Positions 43,544-52,402 of a stretch of 64,000 nucleotides of DNA are shown one piece after another; position 1 is the first letter of the stretch, and the number at the start of each line of letters is the position of its first letter. The notes beneath the pieces were generated by a model that saw only the letters and a list, made by a program, of their open reading frames with translations, was not told the DNA's origin and did not search any database. The position numbers were made by a program, and so were the translations under genes. This DNA is from Pseudoxanthomonas sacheonensis (lineage in GTDB: Bacteria; Pseudomonadota; Gammaproteobacteria; Xanthomonadales; Xanthomonadaceae): contig NZ_PDWS01000006.1 in the NCBI RefSeq assembly GCF_010093305.1, positions 123,315 through 187,314 on the forward strand, given 5' to 3'.

Positions 43544-46500
43544 TTAGTCGCCCAGGGTCAGCAGCGAAGCGTTGCCGCCGGCCGCGGTGGTGTTCACGGT
43601 GACGGTCTTCTCGGTGGCGAAACGGGGCAGGTAGTGCGGGCCGCCGGCCTTGGGGCCGGTGCCGGACAGGCCTTGGCCGCCGAAGGGCTGCACGCCGACC
43701 ACAGCGCCGATCTGGTTGCGGTTGACGTAGACGTTGCCCACTTTGACCCGTGCGGCGATGCGGTCGATGGTCTCGTCGATGCGCGAATGCACGCCCAGGG
43801 TCAGGCCGTAGCCGGTGGCGTTGATGGCGTCGATGACCTTGTCCAGTTCCTCGCCCTTCCAGCGCACCACGTGCAGCGCCGGGCCGAAGACTTCCTTGTG
43901 CAGCTGGTCCAGCGAATGCAGTTCCCAGGCGCCGGGCGCGAAGTAGGTGCCGTGCGCGGTGGAAGCGTCCGTATGCGCGCGCTTGATCGGCTTGGCTTCT
44001 TTATCCATGCGTTCGGCATGGTCCTGCAGGATCTTCAGCGCGTCGGCGTCGATCACCGGGCCCACGTCGGTGGAGAGCAGGCCGGGATCGCCCACCTTCA
44101 ATTCGTCCATCGCGCCGGCCAGCATGCCGATCACCTTGTCGGCGATGTCTTCCTGCACGAACAGCACGCGTGCGGCCGAACAGCGCTGGCCGGCGGAGGT
44201 GAAGGCCGAACCGATGGCGTCCTTGACCAGCTGCTCCGGCAACGCGGAGGAATCGGCGATGAAGGCGTTCTGGCCGCCGGTTTCTGCGATCAGCACACCG
44301 ATGGCGGCGTCGCGCGCGGCCAGCGCGCGGTTGATGGCGCGCGCGGTGTCGGTGGAGCCGGTGAAGGCCACCCCGGCCACGCGCGGATCCCTGGTCAGTG
44401 CCGCACCGACCACCGCGCCGTCGCCGGGCAGGAACTGCACCACGTTCTCCGGCACGCCGGCTTCGTGCAGCAGCTTCACCGCCGCATGGCCGATCAGATT
44501 GGTCTGTTCGGCCGGCTTGGCGATCACGCTGTTGCCAGCGGCGAGCGCGGCTGCGACCTGTCCAAGGAAAATGGCCAGCGGGAAATTCCACGGGCTGATG
44601 CACACGAACACGCCGCGCCCGTGCAGCTGCAGTTCGTTCGACTCGCCGGTGGGGCCGGGCAGGCGTTCGGGCGCGCCGAACTGCGCGCGCGCCTGGGCGG
44701 CGTAGTAGCGCAGGAAATCCACCGCCTCGCGCACTTCGGCCACGCCATCGGGAATGGTCTTGCCGGCTTCCTTGACGCACAGGGCGATGTACTCGGGCAT
44801 GCGCGCTTCCAGCAAGCCGGCGGCGTACTCCAGGATCGTCGCGCGGCCCGCAGCGGGCGTGCGGTCCCAGCCGGGCTGCGCGGCGACTGCGTTCTGCAGG
44901 GCTTTCTCGACGATGGCGGCATCGGCCGCATGCCATTCGCCGACGGTCTGGCGGCGGTCGGCGGGATTGGTCACTGGCAGCGCGCGCGTGGACAGCACCG
45001 CGCCCGGCACCAGCGGCGCGGCGCGCCAGCCGTGCGGGCCGGCCTGTGCGAAAGCGGCGTTGACCTGCTCGGCGAGCGCTCGCAGATCCTGATCGTTGGC
45101 GAGGTTGGCGCCCATGGAGTTCTTCCTGTCGGTACTCAGGCTTGGCGCCTGGTTCTGGAAAAGTCGCACCGGCAGCGGGATGCGCGGGTGCGGAATGGAG
45201 TCGAACGCGGACACGGTTTCCACCGGGTCGCGAATCAGGTCTTCGATGGCCACGCTTTCGTCGGTGATACGGTTGACGAAGCTGGAGTTGGCGCCGTTTT
45301 CCAGCAGGCGCCGCACCAGGTACGGCAGCAGGTCCTCATGCGAACCGACCGGTGCGTACACGCGGCAGGGCACGCCCAGGCGGTCGGCGGGAATCACTTC
45401 GGCGTACAGGTCGTCGCCCATACCGTGGAGTTTCTGGAACTCGAAGCCCCTCTCCCTCCGGGAGAGGGGTTGGGGTGAGGGTGCGGCGCGGGCGCCAGCA
45501 ATCGGATGCTCCGTACCCTCACGCCCCAAGGGCGCTTCCTTCGGGGCGTCCGCCCTACGGGCACCTTCTCGTGCAGGGAGAAGGGAGAGCGCATGGATCG
45601 CCGCAATAGTCTGCGCATTATGCGTAGCGAACATCGGATACAGCGCATCGATATTCGCGAACATGCGCCGCGCATTAGCCAGGTACGACACATCGGTATT
45701 GGGCTTGCGCGTGAACACCGGATAGCCCGGGTGTCCTTCCACCTGCGCGCGCTTCACTTCCGCATCCCAGTACGCGCCCTTGACCAGGCGCACCGGCATG
45801 CGGCGGCCGACGCGGCGGGCCAGGTCGGCGAGGAAGTCGATCACGTACGGGGTGCGCTTCTGGTAGGCCTGCACGGCCAGGCCGTAGCCCTCCCAGCCAT
45901 CGAGCGATTTGTCCGAGAAGGTCGCTTCGATCAAGTCCAGCGAAAGCTCCAGGCGGTCGGCTTCCTCCGCGTCGATGGTGAAGCCGATGCCGTAGGACTT
46001 GGCCAGCTGCGCCAGTTCCAGAATGCCCGGAGCCAGTTCGGCCATGACGCGGGCGCGTTTGGCGTGCTCGTAGCGCGGGTGCAGGGCGGACAGCTTGATG
46101 GAGATGCTGGGCGCTGCGAAGACGTCGGGGAACGGACCGGTCTTGCCGATGGCGTGGATGGCCTGGCGATAGGCTTCCAGGTAACGCGCCGCATCCTTGG
46201 AGGTCAGCGCGCCTTCGCCCAGCATGTCGAACGAATAACGGTAGTTGGCGTTGTCGCCCTTGCGGCTGCGGGCCAGCGCCTCGGCGATGGTGCGGCCCAT
46301 CACGAACTGGTGGCCCATGATGCGCATGGCCTGGCGCACGGCCAGACGGATCACCGGTTCGCCCACCCGGCCGACCAGGCGCTTGAAGGCGCCGCGCACG
46401 TCGTGGCGGGTCAGGTCGTTCAGGCTGACCAGCTTGCCGGTCAGCATCAGGCCCCAGGTGGAAGCGTTGACCAGCACCGAGTCGCTTTCGCCCATGTGCT

Positions 46501-46909
46501 TCTTCCAGTCCGCGTCGCCCAGCTTGTCGCGGATCAGCTTGTCGGCGGTGTCCTGGTCGGGGATGCGCAGCAGCGCCTCGGCCACGCACATCAGCAGGAC
46601 GCCTTCCTCGCTGCCCAGGTCGTACTGGCGCATGAAGGCCTCGATGGCGCCCTGGTCCTGCGCGCGGGCACGGACCCGGCTCACCAGGTCGGCGGCCAGC
46701 GCCTGGGCCCTGGCCTGGTCTTCGGCGGGCAGGCGGGCCTGCTCCAGCAGTTCGCGCACATGTTCAGCTTCGTCGCGCATCCACGCTGCGGTGATGGCGC
46801 GGCGTAGCGGGGCCGCTTCGGCAGGCAGTTCCGGCGACAGCATTTCCGGTGATAGAAGGGCATCGGCGATAGGCGGCGCAACGGCCGCACCGGCGGGCAA
46901 GGTGGTCAT
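43544..46909 (-). CDS. putA: Bifunctional proline dehydrogenase / P5C dehydrogenase PutA, with in-frame repeat insert
   Basis: A 1121-residue PutA that oxidises proline to glutamate in two steps. It begins without the ribbon-helix-helix DNA-binding domain, so it should be a pure enzyme. The FAD-dependent proline dehydrogenase domain covers about residues 200-540 (SISIKLSALHPRYE, VRLVKGAYWDAEVKRAQ, FATHNAQT, FEFQKLHGMGDDLY). The aldehyde dehydrogenase domain follows, with ETGGQNAF and the catalytic Cys in SAGQRCSAARV. Between FATHNAQTIAAIHAL and FEFQKLHGMG there are about 48 extra residues (about 441-488, nucleotides 45446-45589) encoded by a palindromic repeat without breaking the frame. This adds a loop next to a barrel strand; whether the enzyme tolerates it is not known. 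Confidence 0.94.
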   Translation of the reverse strand: MTTLPAGAAVAPPIADALLSPEMLSPELPAEAAPLRRAITAAWMRDEAEHVRELLEQARLPAEDQARAQALAADLVSRVRARAQDQGAIEAFMRQYDLGSEEGVLLMCVAEALLRIPDQDTADKLIRDKLGDADWKKHMGESDSVLVNASTWGLMLTGKLVSLNDLTRHDVRGAFKRLVGRVGEPVIRLAVRQAMRIMGHQFVMGRTIAEALARSRKGDNANYRYSFDMLGEGALTSKDAARYLEAYRQAIHAIGKTGPFPDVFAAPSISIKLSALHPRYEHAKRARVMAELAPGILELAQLAKSYGIGFTIDAEEADRLELSLDLIEATFSDKSLDGWEGYGLAVQAYQKRTPYVIDFLADLARRVGRRMPVRLVKGAYWDAEVKRAQVEGHPGYPVFTRKPNTDVSYLANARRMFANIDALYPMFATHNAQTIAAIHALSLLPAREGARRADAPKEAPLGREGTEHPIAGARAAPSPQPLSRRERGFEFQKLHGMGDDLYAEVIPADRLGVPCRVYAPVGSHEDLLPYLVRRLLENGANSSFVNRITDESVAIEDLIRDPVETVSAFDSIPHPRIPLPVRLFQNQAPSLSTDRKNSMGANLANDQDLRALAEQVNAAFAQAGPHGWRAAPLVPGAVLSTRALPVTNPADRRQTVGEWHAADAAIVEKALQNAVAAQPGWDRTPAAGRATILEYAAGLLEARMPEYIALCVKEAGKTIPDGVAEVREAVDFLRYYAAQARAQFGAPERLPGPTGESNELQLHGRGVFVCISPWNFPLAIFLGQVAAALAAGNSVIAKPAEQTNLIGHAAVKLLHEAGVPENVVQFLPGDGAVVGAALTRDPRVAGVAFTGSTDTARAINRALAARDAAIGVLIAETGGQNAFIADSSALPEQLVKDAIGSAFTSAGQRCSAARVLFVQEDIADKVIGMLAGAMDELKVGDPGLLSTDVGPVIDADALKILQDHAERMDKEAKPIKRAHTDASTAHGTYFAPGAWELHSLDQLHKEVFGPALHVVRWKGEELDKVIDAINATGYGLTLGVHSRIDETIDRIAARVKVGNVYVNRNQIGAVVGVQPFGGQGLSGTGPKAGGPHYLPRFATEKTVTVNTTAAGGNASLLTLGD
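45446..45589. repeat. Palindromic repeat translated inside putA
   Basis: In plus orientation: GCCCCTCTCCCTCCGGGAGA, GGGGTTGGGGTGAGGGTGCG, a central part with CCGTACCCTCACGCCCC, and GTGCAGGGAGAAGGGAGAGC. The outer parts pair, and the same words in inverse orientation occur at 51921-52112. The 144 bases equal 48 codons, so the putA frame is kept. It reads as APSPQPLSRRERG and LLPAREGARRADAP, low-complexity Arg/Pro/Ala protein. Confidence 0.88.
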
Positions 46910-47144
46910 AGGGTGTCAGGCATGCCTCGGGAGCCCGATAGTGTAGAGCTTGCGCTCCTGCCATATCACCGTAGGAACTGCCGAATATCAGGGCATCCAC
47001 GCGCCGGATATGCGACGGGACGCGCTGCAGCGGCGCTGGCGGCGGCCCGGCCCGCGGCCGCTCGCATCACCGAAGCTTGCCGCTCGGGGGTGCGGCGGCT
47101 ACCATTTACAGGGTTTCCTGCGGCCAAAAAGCGCAGTTGGCGAC

Positions 47145-47633
47145 ATGATCGAAGTGGTTCCGTCTTTCCCGATCGGGCATGGCGCAAGGCTCAGCCTGCG
47201 ACCGCCCCGGGCGCTGACGGCCCACCAGTTCAGGGCGCTGTTCGCGGTACTGGCCGGAACGATGTGGTTGGTGGCCAGCGCAGGCTGGCTGGCCGGCAAC
47301 GTGTTCGCGCCGGCCTTCGCGTTGCTGCACAGCGCGATCGTGGCGGCGGCGCTGCGGTGGTTGTGGCGCAGCGGCGAGCGCGGCGAAAGCATCACCATCG
47401 ATCCCCAGGTGGTGGAAGTAAGCCGCAGCAACGGAAACGGGGTAGAGACGCAAGCGATATTCCGGGCGCATCCCTATTGGGTGCGACTGCTTATCGAAGA
47501 GGAAGGCGAAAGGATTTCGCTGGTTTCCAGCGGCAGGCGGGTCGAGGTGGGTAGCTTCCTCGGTCCGGCCGAACGCCGGGAACTGGCAAGGCAGTTGCAG
47601 GATTTACTGGCGGCGGCAAGCCGCTACCGATGA
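47145..47633 (+). CDS. DUF2244 family membrane protein
   Basis: A 162-residue protein with two transmembrane helices (ALFAVLAGTMWLVASAGWLAG and FALLHSAIVAAALRWLW) and a C-terminal cytoplasmic domain (ITIDPQVVEVSR ... HPYWVRLLIEE ... GSFLGPAERRELARQLQDLL) that matches the DUF2244 plan. This family is usually found next to cytochrome oxidase genes, as here, 18 bp before ctaC. Its precise task is unknown. The ATG at 47145 opens MIEVVPSF; the frame extends upstream into intergenic sequence without support. Confidence 0.85.
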   Translation: MIEVVPSFPIGHGARLSLRPPRALTAHQFRALFAVLAGTMWLVASAGWLAGNVFAPAFALLHSAIVAAALRWLWRSGERGESITIDPQVVEVSRSNGNGVETQAIFRAHPYWVRLLIEEEGERISLVSSGRRVEVGSFLGPAERRELARQLQDLLAAASRYR

Positions 47634-47651
47634 CGCACAAGGGTCTAGGCA

Positions 47652-48602
47652 ATGATGCAAGCGAAAGGTTTCTTCAAGCGGGTCACGCGGTCTTTGGGTG
47701 CGGCCTGCGCATTGTCGCTGGCGCCGGCACTGGCCTGGGCGCAATCGGCCGACCCCAAGCCCTGGCAGCTCAACATGGGCAAGGGCGTCACCACGTCCGC
47801 GCAGCACGCCTACGACGCGCACATGATCGCGCTGTACGTGTGCGTGGTCATCGGCATCATCGTGTTCGGCGCCATGGCCTACGCCATGTTCAAGTTCCGC
47901 AAGTCCAAGGGTGCGGTCGCGGCGCAGTTCAGCCATAACACCACGGCGGAAATCATCTGGACGGTGATCCCGATCCTGATCCTGGTGGTGATGGCCTGGC
48001 CGGCCACGGCCAAGCTGATCGCCATGTACGACACCCGCGATTCGGAAATGACGGTGAAGATCACCGGCGTGCAGTGGATGTGGAAGTACGAATACCTGGG
48101 CCAGGACGTCCAGTTCACCAGCCGCCTGGACCGCGAATCGGACCGCATCCGCCAGAGCAAGGCCAAGCCTTCGCTGGAAGCCAATCCGCACTACCTGCTC
48201 GATGTCGACAACCAGCTGGTGCTGCCGGTCAACACCAAGATCCGTTTCGTCATCACCGCCGACGACGTGATCCACGCCTGGTGGGTGCCGGCGCTGGGCT
48301 GGAAGCAGGACGCCATTCCCGGAATCATCAACGAGGCCTGGACCGACATCCAGACCCCGGGCATCTACCGCGGCCAGTGCGCCGAACTGTGCGGCAAGGA
48401 CCATGGCTTCATGCCGATCGTGGTCAAGGCCGTAAGCAAGGAAGAGTTCAAGACCTGGCTGGCCTCGCGCAAGCCGGCCGCACCGGCGCCTGCTGCTCCG
48501 GCCCCTGCCGCTACGCCAGCGGCTGCGCCGGCCGAAGCGGCCCCCGCTGCGGCGCCGCCGGTCGAAGCCGCACCCGCCGCCCCAGAGCCCGCCAAGGTCT
48601 GA
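47652..48602 (+). CDS. ctaC: Cytochrome c oxidase subunit II
   Basis: A 316-residue CoxB. Signal peptide (ACALSLAPALAWAQ), two transmembrane helices (ALYVCVVIGIIVFGAMAYAMF and IIWTVIPILILVVMAWPA), then the periplasmic cupredoxin domain with the aromatic GVQWMWKYEYLG and the complete CuA centre: HAWWVPALGWK and CAELCGKDHGFMPIV (two Cys, His, Glu, Met). It receives electrons from cytochrome c. The last about 45 residues are an Ala/Pro-rich tail, with no heme c motif. First structural gene of the oxidase operon. Confidence 0.96.
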   Translation: MMQAKGFFKRVTRSLGAACALSLAPALAWAQSADPKPWQLNMGKGVTTSAQHAYDAHMIALYVCVVIGIIVFGAMAYAMFKFRKSKGAVAAQFSHNTTAEIIWTVIPILILVVMAWPATAKLIAMYDTRDSEMTVKITGVQWMWKYEYLGQDVQFTSRLDRESDRIRQSKAKPSLEANPHYLLDVDNQLVLPVNTKIRFVITADDVIHAWWVPALGWKQDAIPGIINEAWTDIQTPGIYRGQCAELCGKDHGFMPIVVKAVSKEEFKTWLASRKPAAPAPAAPAPAATPAAAPAEAAPAAAPPVEAAPAAPEPAKV

Positions 48603-48658
48603 GCGCTCCCGCGCCGATCTTTCGCCAGTCCGCATTCGATTTTTTGAGGTAGCACCCC

Positions 48659-50269
48659 ATGGCCCATTCCGAAGTCGCCCACCATGACGATCACGGCCAC
48701 AAGCAAGGCTTCATCGAGCGTTGGTTCTTCTCGACCAACCACAAAGACATCGGCACGCTGTACCTGATCTTCAGCTTCATCATGTTCATCATCGGCGCGT
48801 TCATGTCGGTGCTGATCCGTCTGGAGCTGATGACCCCGGGCCTGCAGTTCCTGAAGCCCGAACAGTTCAACCAAATGACCTCGGTGCACGCGCTGGTGAT
48901 GATCTTCGGCGGGGTGATGCCGGCGTTCGTGGGCCTGGCCAACTGGATGGTGCCGCTGCAGATCGGCGCGCCGGACATGGCGCTGCCGCGCATGAACAAC
49001 TGGTCGTTCTGGATCATGCCGTTCGCCTTCACCCTGCTGTTGATGACCCTGGCGCTGCCGGGCGGCGCGCCGGCCGGCGGCTGGACCCTGTACCCGCCGC
49101 TGTCGCTGCAGGGCGGCTACAACGTGGCCTTCACCGTGTTCGCCATCCACATGATGGGCGTCAGCTCGATCATGGGCGCGATCAACATCATCGCCACCAT
49201 CCTCAACATGCGCGCTCCGGGCATCGACCTGCTGAAGATGCCGATCTTCTGCTGGACCTGGCTGATCACCGCGTTCCTGCTGATCGCGGTGATGCCGGTG
49301 CTGGCCGGCGCGGTGACCATGCTGCTGACCGACAAGTTCTTCGGCACTTCGTTCTTCAACGCGGCCGGCGGCGGCGACCCGGTGATGTACCAGCACATCT
49401 TCTGGTTCTTCGGCCATCCGGAGGTCTACATCATGATCCTGCCGGCGTTCGGCATCGCCAGCGAGATCCTGCCGACCTTCAGCCGCAAGCCGCTGTTCGG
49501 CTACCAGGCCATGGTCTACGCCACCGCCTCGATCGCGTTCCTGTCGTTCATCGTCTGGGCGCACCACATGTTCACCGTGGGCATGCCGCTGGGCGGCGAA
49601 ATCTACTTCATGTTCGCGACCATGCTGATCGCCATCCCCACCGGGGTGAAGGTGTTCAACTGGGTCAGCACCATGTGGCGCGGCTCGCTTTCCTTCGAGA
49701 CGCCGATGCTGTGGGCCATCGCCTTCGTGATCCTGTTCACCATCGGCGGTTTCTCCGGCCTGATGCTGGCCATCGTGCCGGCGGACTTCCAGTACCACGA
49801 CACCTATTTCGTGGTCGCGCACTTCCATTACGTGCTGGTCACCGGCGCGCTGTTCGGCATCATCGCCGCGGTCTACTACTGGTGGCCGAAGTGGACCGGC
49901 CGCATGTACAGCGAGTTCTGGAGCAAGTTCCACTTCTGGTGGACCGTCGTGTTCGTCAATCTGCTGTTCTTCCCGCAGCACTTCCTGGGCCTGGCCGGCA
50001 TGCCGCGCCGCATCCCGGACTACAACCCTGTGTTCGCCGACTGGAACATGGTCAGCTCGATCGGTGCGTTCGGTATGTTCGCCACGCCGTTCATGATGGG
50101 CATCATCCTGTGGCTGTCGCTGCGCAACGGCGAAAAGGCCCAAGCGCGGGCGTGGGAAACCGCGCGCGGCCTGGAATGGACGGTGCCTTCGCCGGCGCCG
50201 CACCACACCTTCACCACGCCGCCGGTGATCCGTCCGGGCGACCTGGCTCACGACGACGTGACCCACTGA
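48659..50269 (+). CDS. ctaD: Cytochrome c oxidase subunit I
   Basis: A 536-residue CoxA with twelve transmembrane helices. The heme a/a3 and CuB ligands are in place: the N-terminal TSVHALVMIFGG His, WFFGHPEVYI with the cross-linked His-Glu-Tyr region, WAHHMFTVG (two CuB His), and DTYFVVAHFHYVLV with the two heme His. The D-channel (NWMVPLQIGAPDMALPRMNNWSFW, split here by its neighbours) and K-channel regions look ordinary. Together with ctaC and ctaE it forms an aa3-type proton-pumping oxidase. Confidence 0.97.
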   Translation: MAHSEVAHHDDHGHKQGFIERWFFSTNHKDIGTLYLIFSFIMFIIGAFMSVLIRLELMTPGLQFLKPEQFNQMTSVHALVMIFGGVMPAFVGLANWMVPLQIGAPDMALPRMNNWSFWIMPFAFTLLLMTLALPGGAPAGGWTLYPPLSLQGGYNVAFTVFAIHMMGVSSIMGAINIIATILNMRAPGIDLLKMPIFCWTWLITAFLLIAVMPVLAGAVTMLLTDKFFGTSFFNAAGGGDPVMYQHIFWFFGHPEVYIMILPAFGIASEILPTFSRKPLFGYQAMVYATASIAFLSFIVWAHHMFTVGMPLGGEIYFMFATMLIAIPTGVKVFNWVSTMWRGSLSFETPMLWAIAFVILFTIGGFSGLMLAIVPADFQYHDTYFVVAHFHYVLVTGALFGIIAAVYYWWPKWTGRMYSEFWSKFHFWWTVVFVNLLFFPQHFLGLAGMPRRIPDYNPVFADWNMVSSIGAFGMFATPFMMGIILWLSLRNGEKAQARAWETARGLEWTVPSPAPHHTFTTPPVIRPGDLAHDDVTH

Positions 50270-50276
50270 TCGGACC

Positions 50277-50426
50277 ATGAGCGAACCCACCCGTCCCGCC
50301 GCTCGCTCTACGGAGCATGACCTCGCCGTGCGCCGCAAGCGCGCGCTGCGCACGGCGTTGGTGATGGGCGGCCTGGCGCTGCTGGTCTACGTGGCCTTCA
50401 TCCTGTCCGGGGTGCTCGCGCAATGA
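50277..50426 (+). CDS. 49-aa single-helix protein between ctaD and ctaG
   Basis: A very small gene starting with ATG seven bases after ctaD and ending in a TGA that overlaps the ctaG ATG (ATGA). The protein has a polar, Arg-rich N-terminus ([20 protein letters not shown]) and one transmembrane helix ([20 protein letters not shown]). Size, place and form match the small assembly-linked protein seen at this position in other oxidase operons; I know no tested function. The tight coupling on both sides argues that it is a true gene. Confidence 0.8.
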   Translation: MSEPTRPAARSTEHDLAVRRKRALRTALVMGGLALLVYVAFILSGVLAQ

Positions 50427-51001
50427 GCGCGCAGAAGTCCAACACGGCCGGGCTGTTCAAGCTGGTGGGCGTGTCGCTGGCAGCCTTCGCCTTCACTTTC
50501 TCGCTGGTGCCCCTGTACCGCATCGCCTGCGAGAAAGTATTCGGGATCCGTCTGGAACAGGGTCCGGGCGAGGCCCGCGCAGCCGCGCTGACGCCCAACG
50601 CGCGCAAGGTGACCGTGCAATTCGACGGCGGCGTGAATTCCAAACTGCCGTGGGCGTTCCATCCGGAACAGCTGACCATGCAGGTGGTGCCGGGCGAGTT
50701 GAACGAGGCCCTGTATTTCGCGCGCAACGACGGCAAGAGCGCCATCGTCGGCAGCGCGGTGCCTTCGGTGGCGCCGGCGCGCGCGTCGGGTTACTTCACC
50801 AAGACCGAATGCTTCTGCTTCACCGCCCAGACCCTGCAGGCCGGCGAGACCCGCGACATGCCGGTGCGTTTCATCGTCGATCCCGACCTGCCGGCCGACG
50901 TGAAAACCATCACCCTGTCGTATACCTTCTTCAAGAACGATGCCCTGACCGCGCGCCTGGGTTCGGGCAAGACTTCGTCGTCGCCGCTCGCGGCTCCGTA
51001 A
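50423..51001 (+). CDS. ctaG: Cytochrome c oxidase assembly protein CtaG (Cox11)
   Basis: A 192-residue Cox11-type copper chaperone that loads CuB in subunit I. One N-terminal transmembrane helix ([24 protein letters not shown]) with the conserved membrane-proximal Cys is followed by an immunoglobulin-like periplasmic domain that holds the copper motif KTECFCF and [18 protein letters not shown]. Coupled to the 49-aa gene by four bases and followed by ctaE after 34 bp. Confidence 0.95.
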   Translation: MSAQKSNTAGLFKLVGVSLAAFAFTFSLVPLYRIACEKVFGIRLEQGPGEARAAALTPNARKVTVQFDGGVNSKLPWAFHPEQLTMQVVPGELNEALYFARNDGKSAIVGSAVPSVAPARASGYFTKTECFCFTAQTLQAGETRDMPVRFIVDPDLPADVKTITLSYTFFKNDALTARLGSGKTSSSPLAAP

Positions 51002-51035
51002 ACACCACAAGATCAGCAACAGGAACGACCCCGCC

Positions 51036-51914
51036 ATGGCCCAATCGCATTCGCCGGACGCCAACGTCTACTACGTACCGCACCACAGCAAGTGGCCGTT
51101 CGTGGGCTCCATCGCCATGTTCACCACCATGCTGGGCGTGGCCAGCTGGCTCAACGAGACGGCCTGGGGCAAGTGGGCGTTCTTCGCCGGCATCGTCATG
51201 CTCTGCGCCACGTTGTTCATGTGGTTCGGCGATGTGATCCGCGAATCGATCACCGGCAACTACAACAAGCAGGTGGACGTGTCCTTCCGCATGGGCATGG
51301 TGTGGTTCATTTTTTCCGAGGTGATGTTCTTCGGCGCGTTCTTCGGCGCACTGTTCTACGCGCGCAACCTGGCGCTGCCGTGGCTGGGCGGCGAAGGCGA
51401 CGGCGTGATGACCAATGCGCTGCTGTGGGACGGTTTCAGCGCGGCCTGGCCGACTTCGGGTCCGGCACAGGTCGGTGGCGCGTTCCAGACCATCCCGGCC
51501 TGGGGCCTGCCGCTGGTCAACACCCTCATCCTGCTCAGCTCCGGCGTGACCCTGACCATCGCCCACCATGCGCTGAAGGCGGCCAACCGCAAGCAGGTGC
51601 TGGTCTGGCTGGGCCTGACCGTGGTGCTGGGCTGCCTGTTCCTCACCTTCCAGGCCGAGGAGTACATCCACGCCTACAAGGAATTGAACCTGACCCTGGG
51701 TTCGGGCATCTACGGTTCCACCTTCTTCATGCTCACCGGCTTCCACGGCGCGCACGTGTTCCTGGGCACGCTGATGCTGCTGATCATGTGGCTGCGCGTG
51801 GCCAAGGGCCATTTCACCAAGGACAACCATTTCGCGTTCGAAGCGGCCGCGTGGTACTGGCACTTCGTCGACGTGGTGTGGCTGGGACTGTTCCTGTTCG
51901 TCTACGTGCTTTGA
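51036..51914 (+). CDS. ctaE: Cytochrome c oxidase subunit III
   Basis: A 292-residue CoxC with seven transmembrane helices. Recognised from FRMGMVWFIFSEVMFFGAFFGALFY (with the conserved Glu), NTLILLSSGVTLTIAHHAL, LTVVLGCLFLTFQAEEY, FFMLTGFHGAHV and YWHFVDVVWLGLFLFVYV. It stabilises the core and its proton uptake. Last structural gene before a repeat; the assembly genes continue beyond it. Confidence 0.97.
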   Translation: MAQSHSPDANVYYVPHHSKWPFVGSIAMFTTMLGVASWLNETAWGKWAFFAGIVMLCATLFMWFGDVIRESITGNYNKQVDVSFRMGMVWFIFSEVMFFGAFFGALFYARNLALPWLGGEGDGVMTNALLWDGFSAAWPTSGPAQVGGAFQTIPAWGLPLVNTLILLSSGVTLTIAHHALKAANRKQVLVWLGLTVVLGCLFLTFQAEEYIHAYKELNLTLGSGIYGSTFFMLTGFHGAHVFLGTLMLLIMWLRVAKGHFTKDNHFAFEAAAWYWHFVDVVWLGLFLFVYVL

Positions 51915-51920
51915 TGCATC

Positions 51921-52112
51921 CCTTCTCCCTCCGGCGCCCAAAGGGTGTGCAGAGCTGAGAAGGTGGCGCGCAACGCCGGATGAGGGTACGGCGAAGCGAG
52001 ATGGCGAACAGTGCGGATTGGTAGTCAGTCCTTCATTCGCTTTGTTGCCGGCAGAATGTCCTCTTCGCCGTACCCTCACCCCAACCCCTCTCCCGCTGGA
52101 GAGGGGCTTTCG
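51921..52112. repeat. CCCTTCTCCCT / GAGAGGGG palindromic repeat after ctaE
   Basis: CCCTTCTCCCTCCGGCGCCC, then GATGAGGGTACGGCG near 51978, and CCGTACCCTCACCCCAACCC, CTCTCCCGCTGGAGAGGGGC at the right end. These are the words of the element inside putA, here in intergenic sequence with a longer centre. It fills the space between two convergent genes. Confidence 0.83.
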
Positions 52113-52114
52113 TT

Positions 52115-52333
52115 TCAGCCGCCGATACCGTGCGGCTTGATCACGCCGGTATAGATGCCCAGCGCCACCAGCAGGATCAGCGCCACCGAGAAGGCGATGC
52201 GCCGGGTCAGCGCATTGACGGTACGCTTGCTCTGGCCCTTGTCGACCAGCAGGTAGTACAGGCCGGCGCCCAGGTTCCACAGGATCACTATCAGGAACGC
52301 GATGATCAGCAGGGTTTTCAGCGAGTCGTTCAT
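52115..52333 (-). CDS. DUF2909 twin-transmembrane protein
   Basis: A 72-residue protein with two helices (TLLIIAFLIVILWNLGAGLYYLLVD and RIAFSVALILLVALGIYTGVI) joined by the positive loop KGQSKRTVNALTRR. This is the DUF2909 (twin transmembrane protein) plan, regularly found beside SURF1 in proteobacterial oxidase loci. It is on the opposite strand to the rest, diverging from surf1. Longer open frames on this strand are antisense to surf1. Confidence 0.88.
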   Translation of the reverse strand: MNDSLKTLLIIAFLIVILWNLGAGLYYLLVDKGQSKRTVNALTRRIAFSVALILLVALGIYTGVIKPHGIGG

Positions 52334-52402
52334 GGTGCTTTGGTCCGGCGGTGGGCACGTAATATCAAGGCTCGCATTATCGCAGGCGCGGGAGCAGTGC
52401 GC

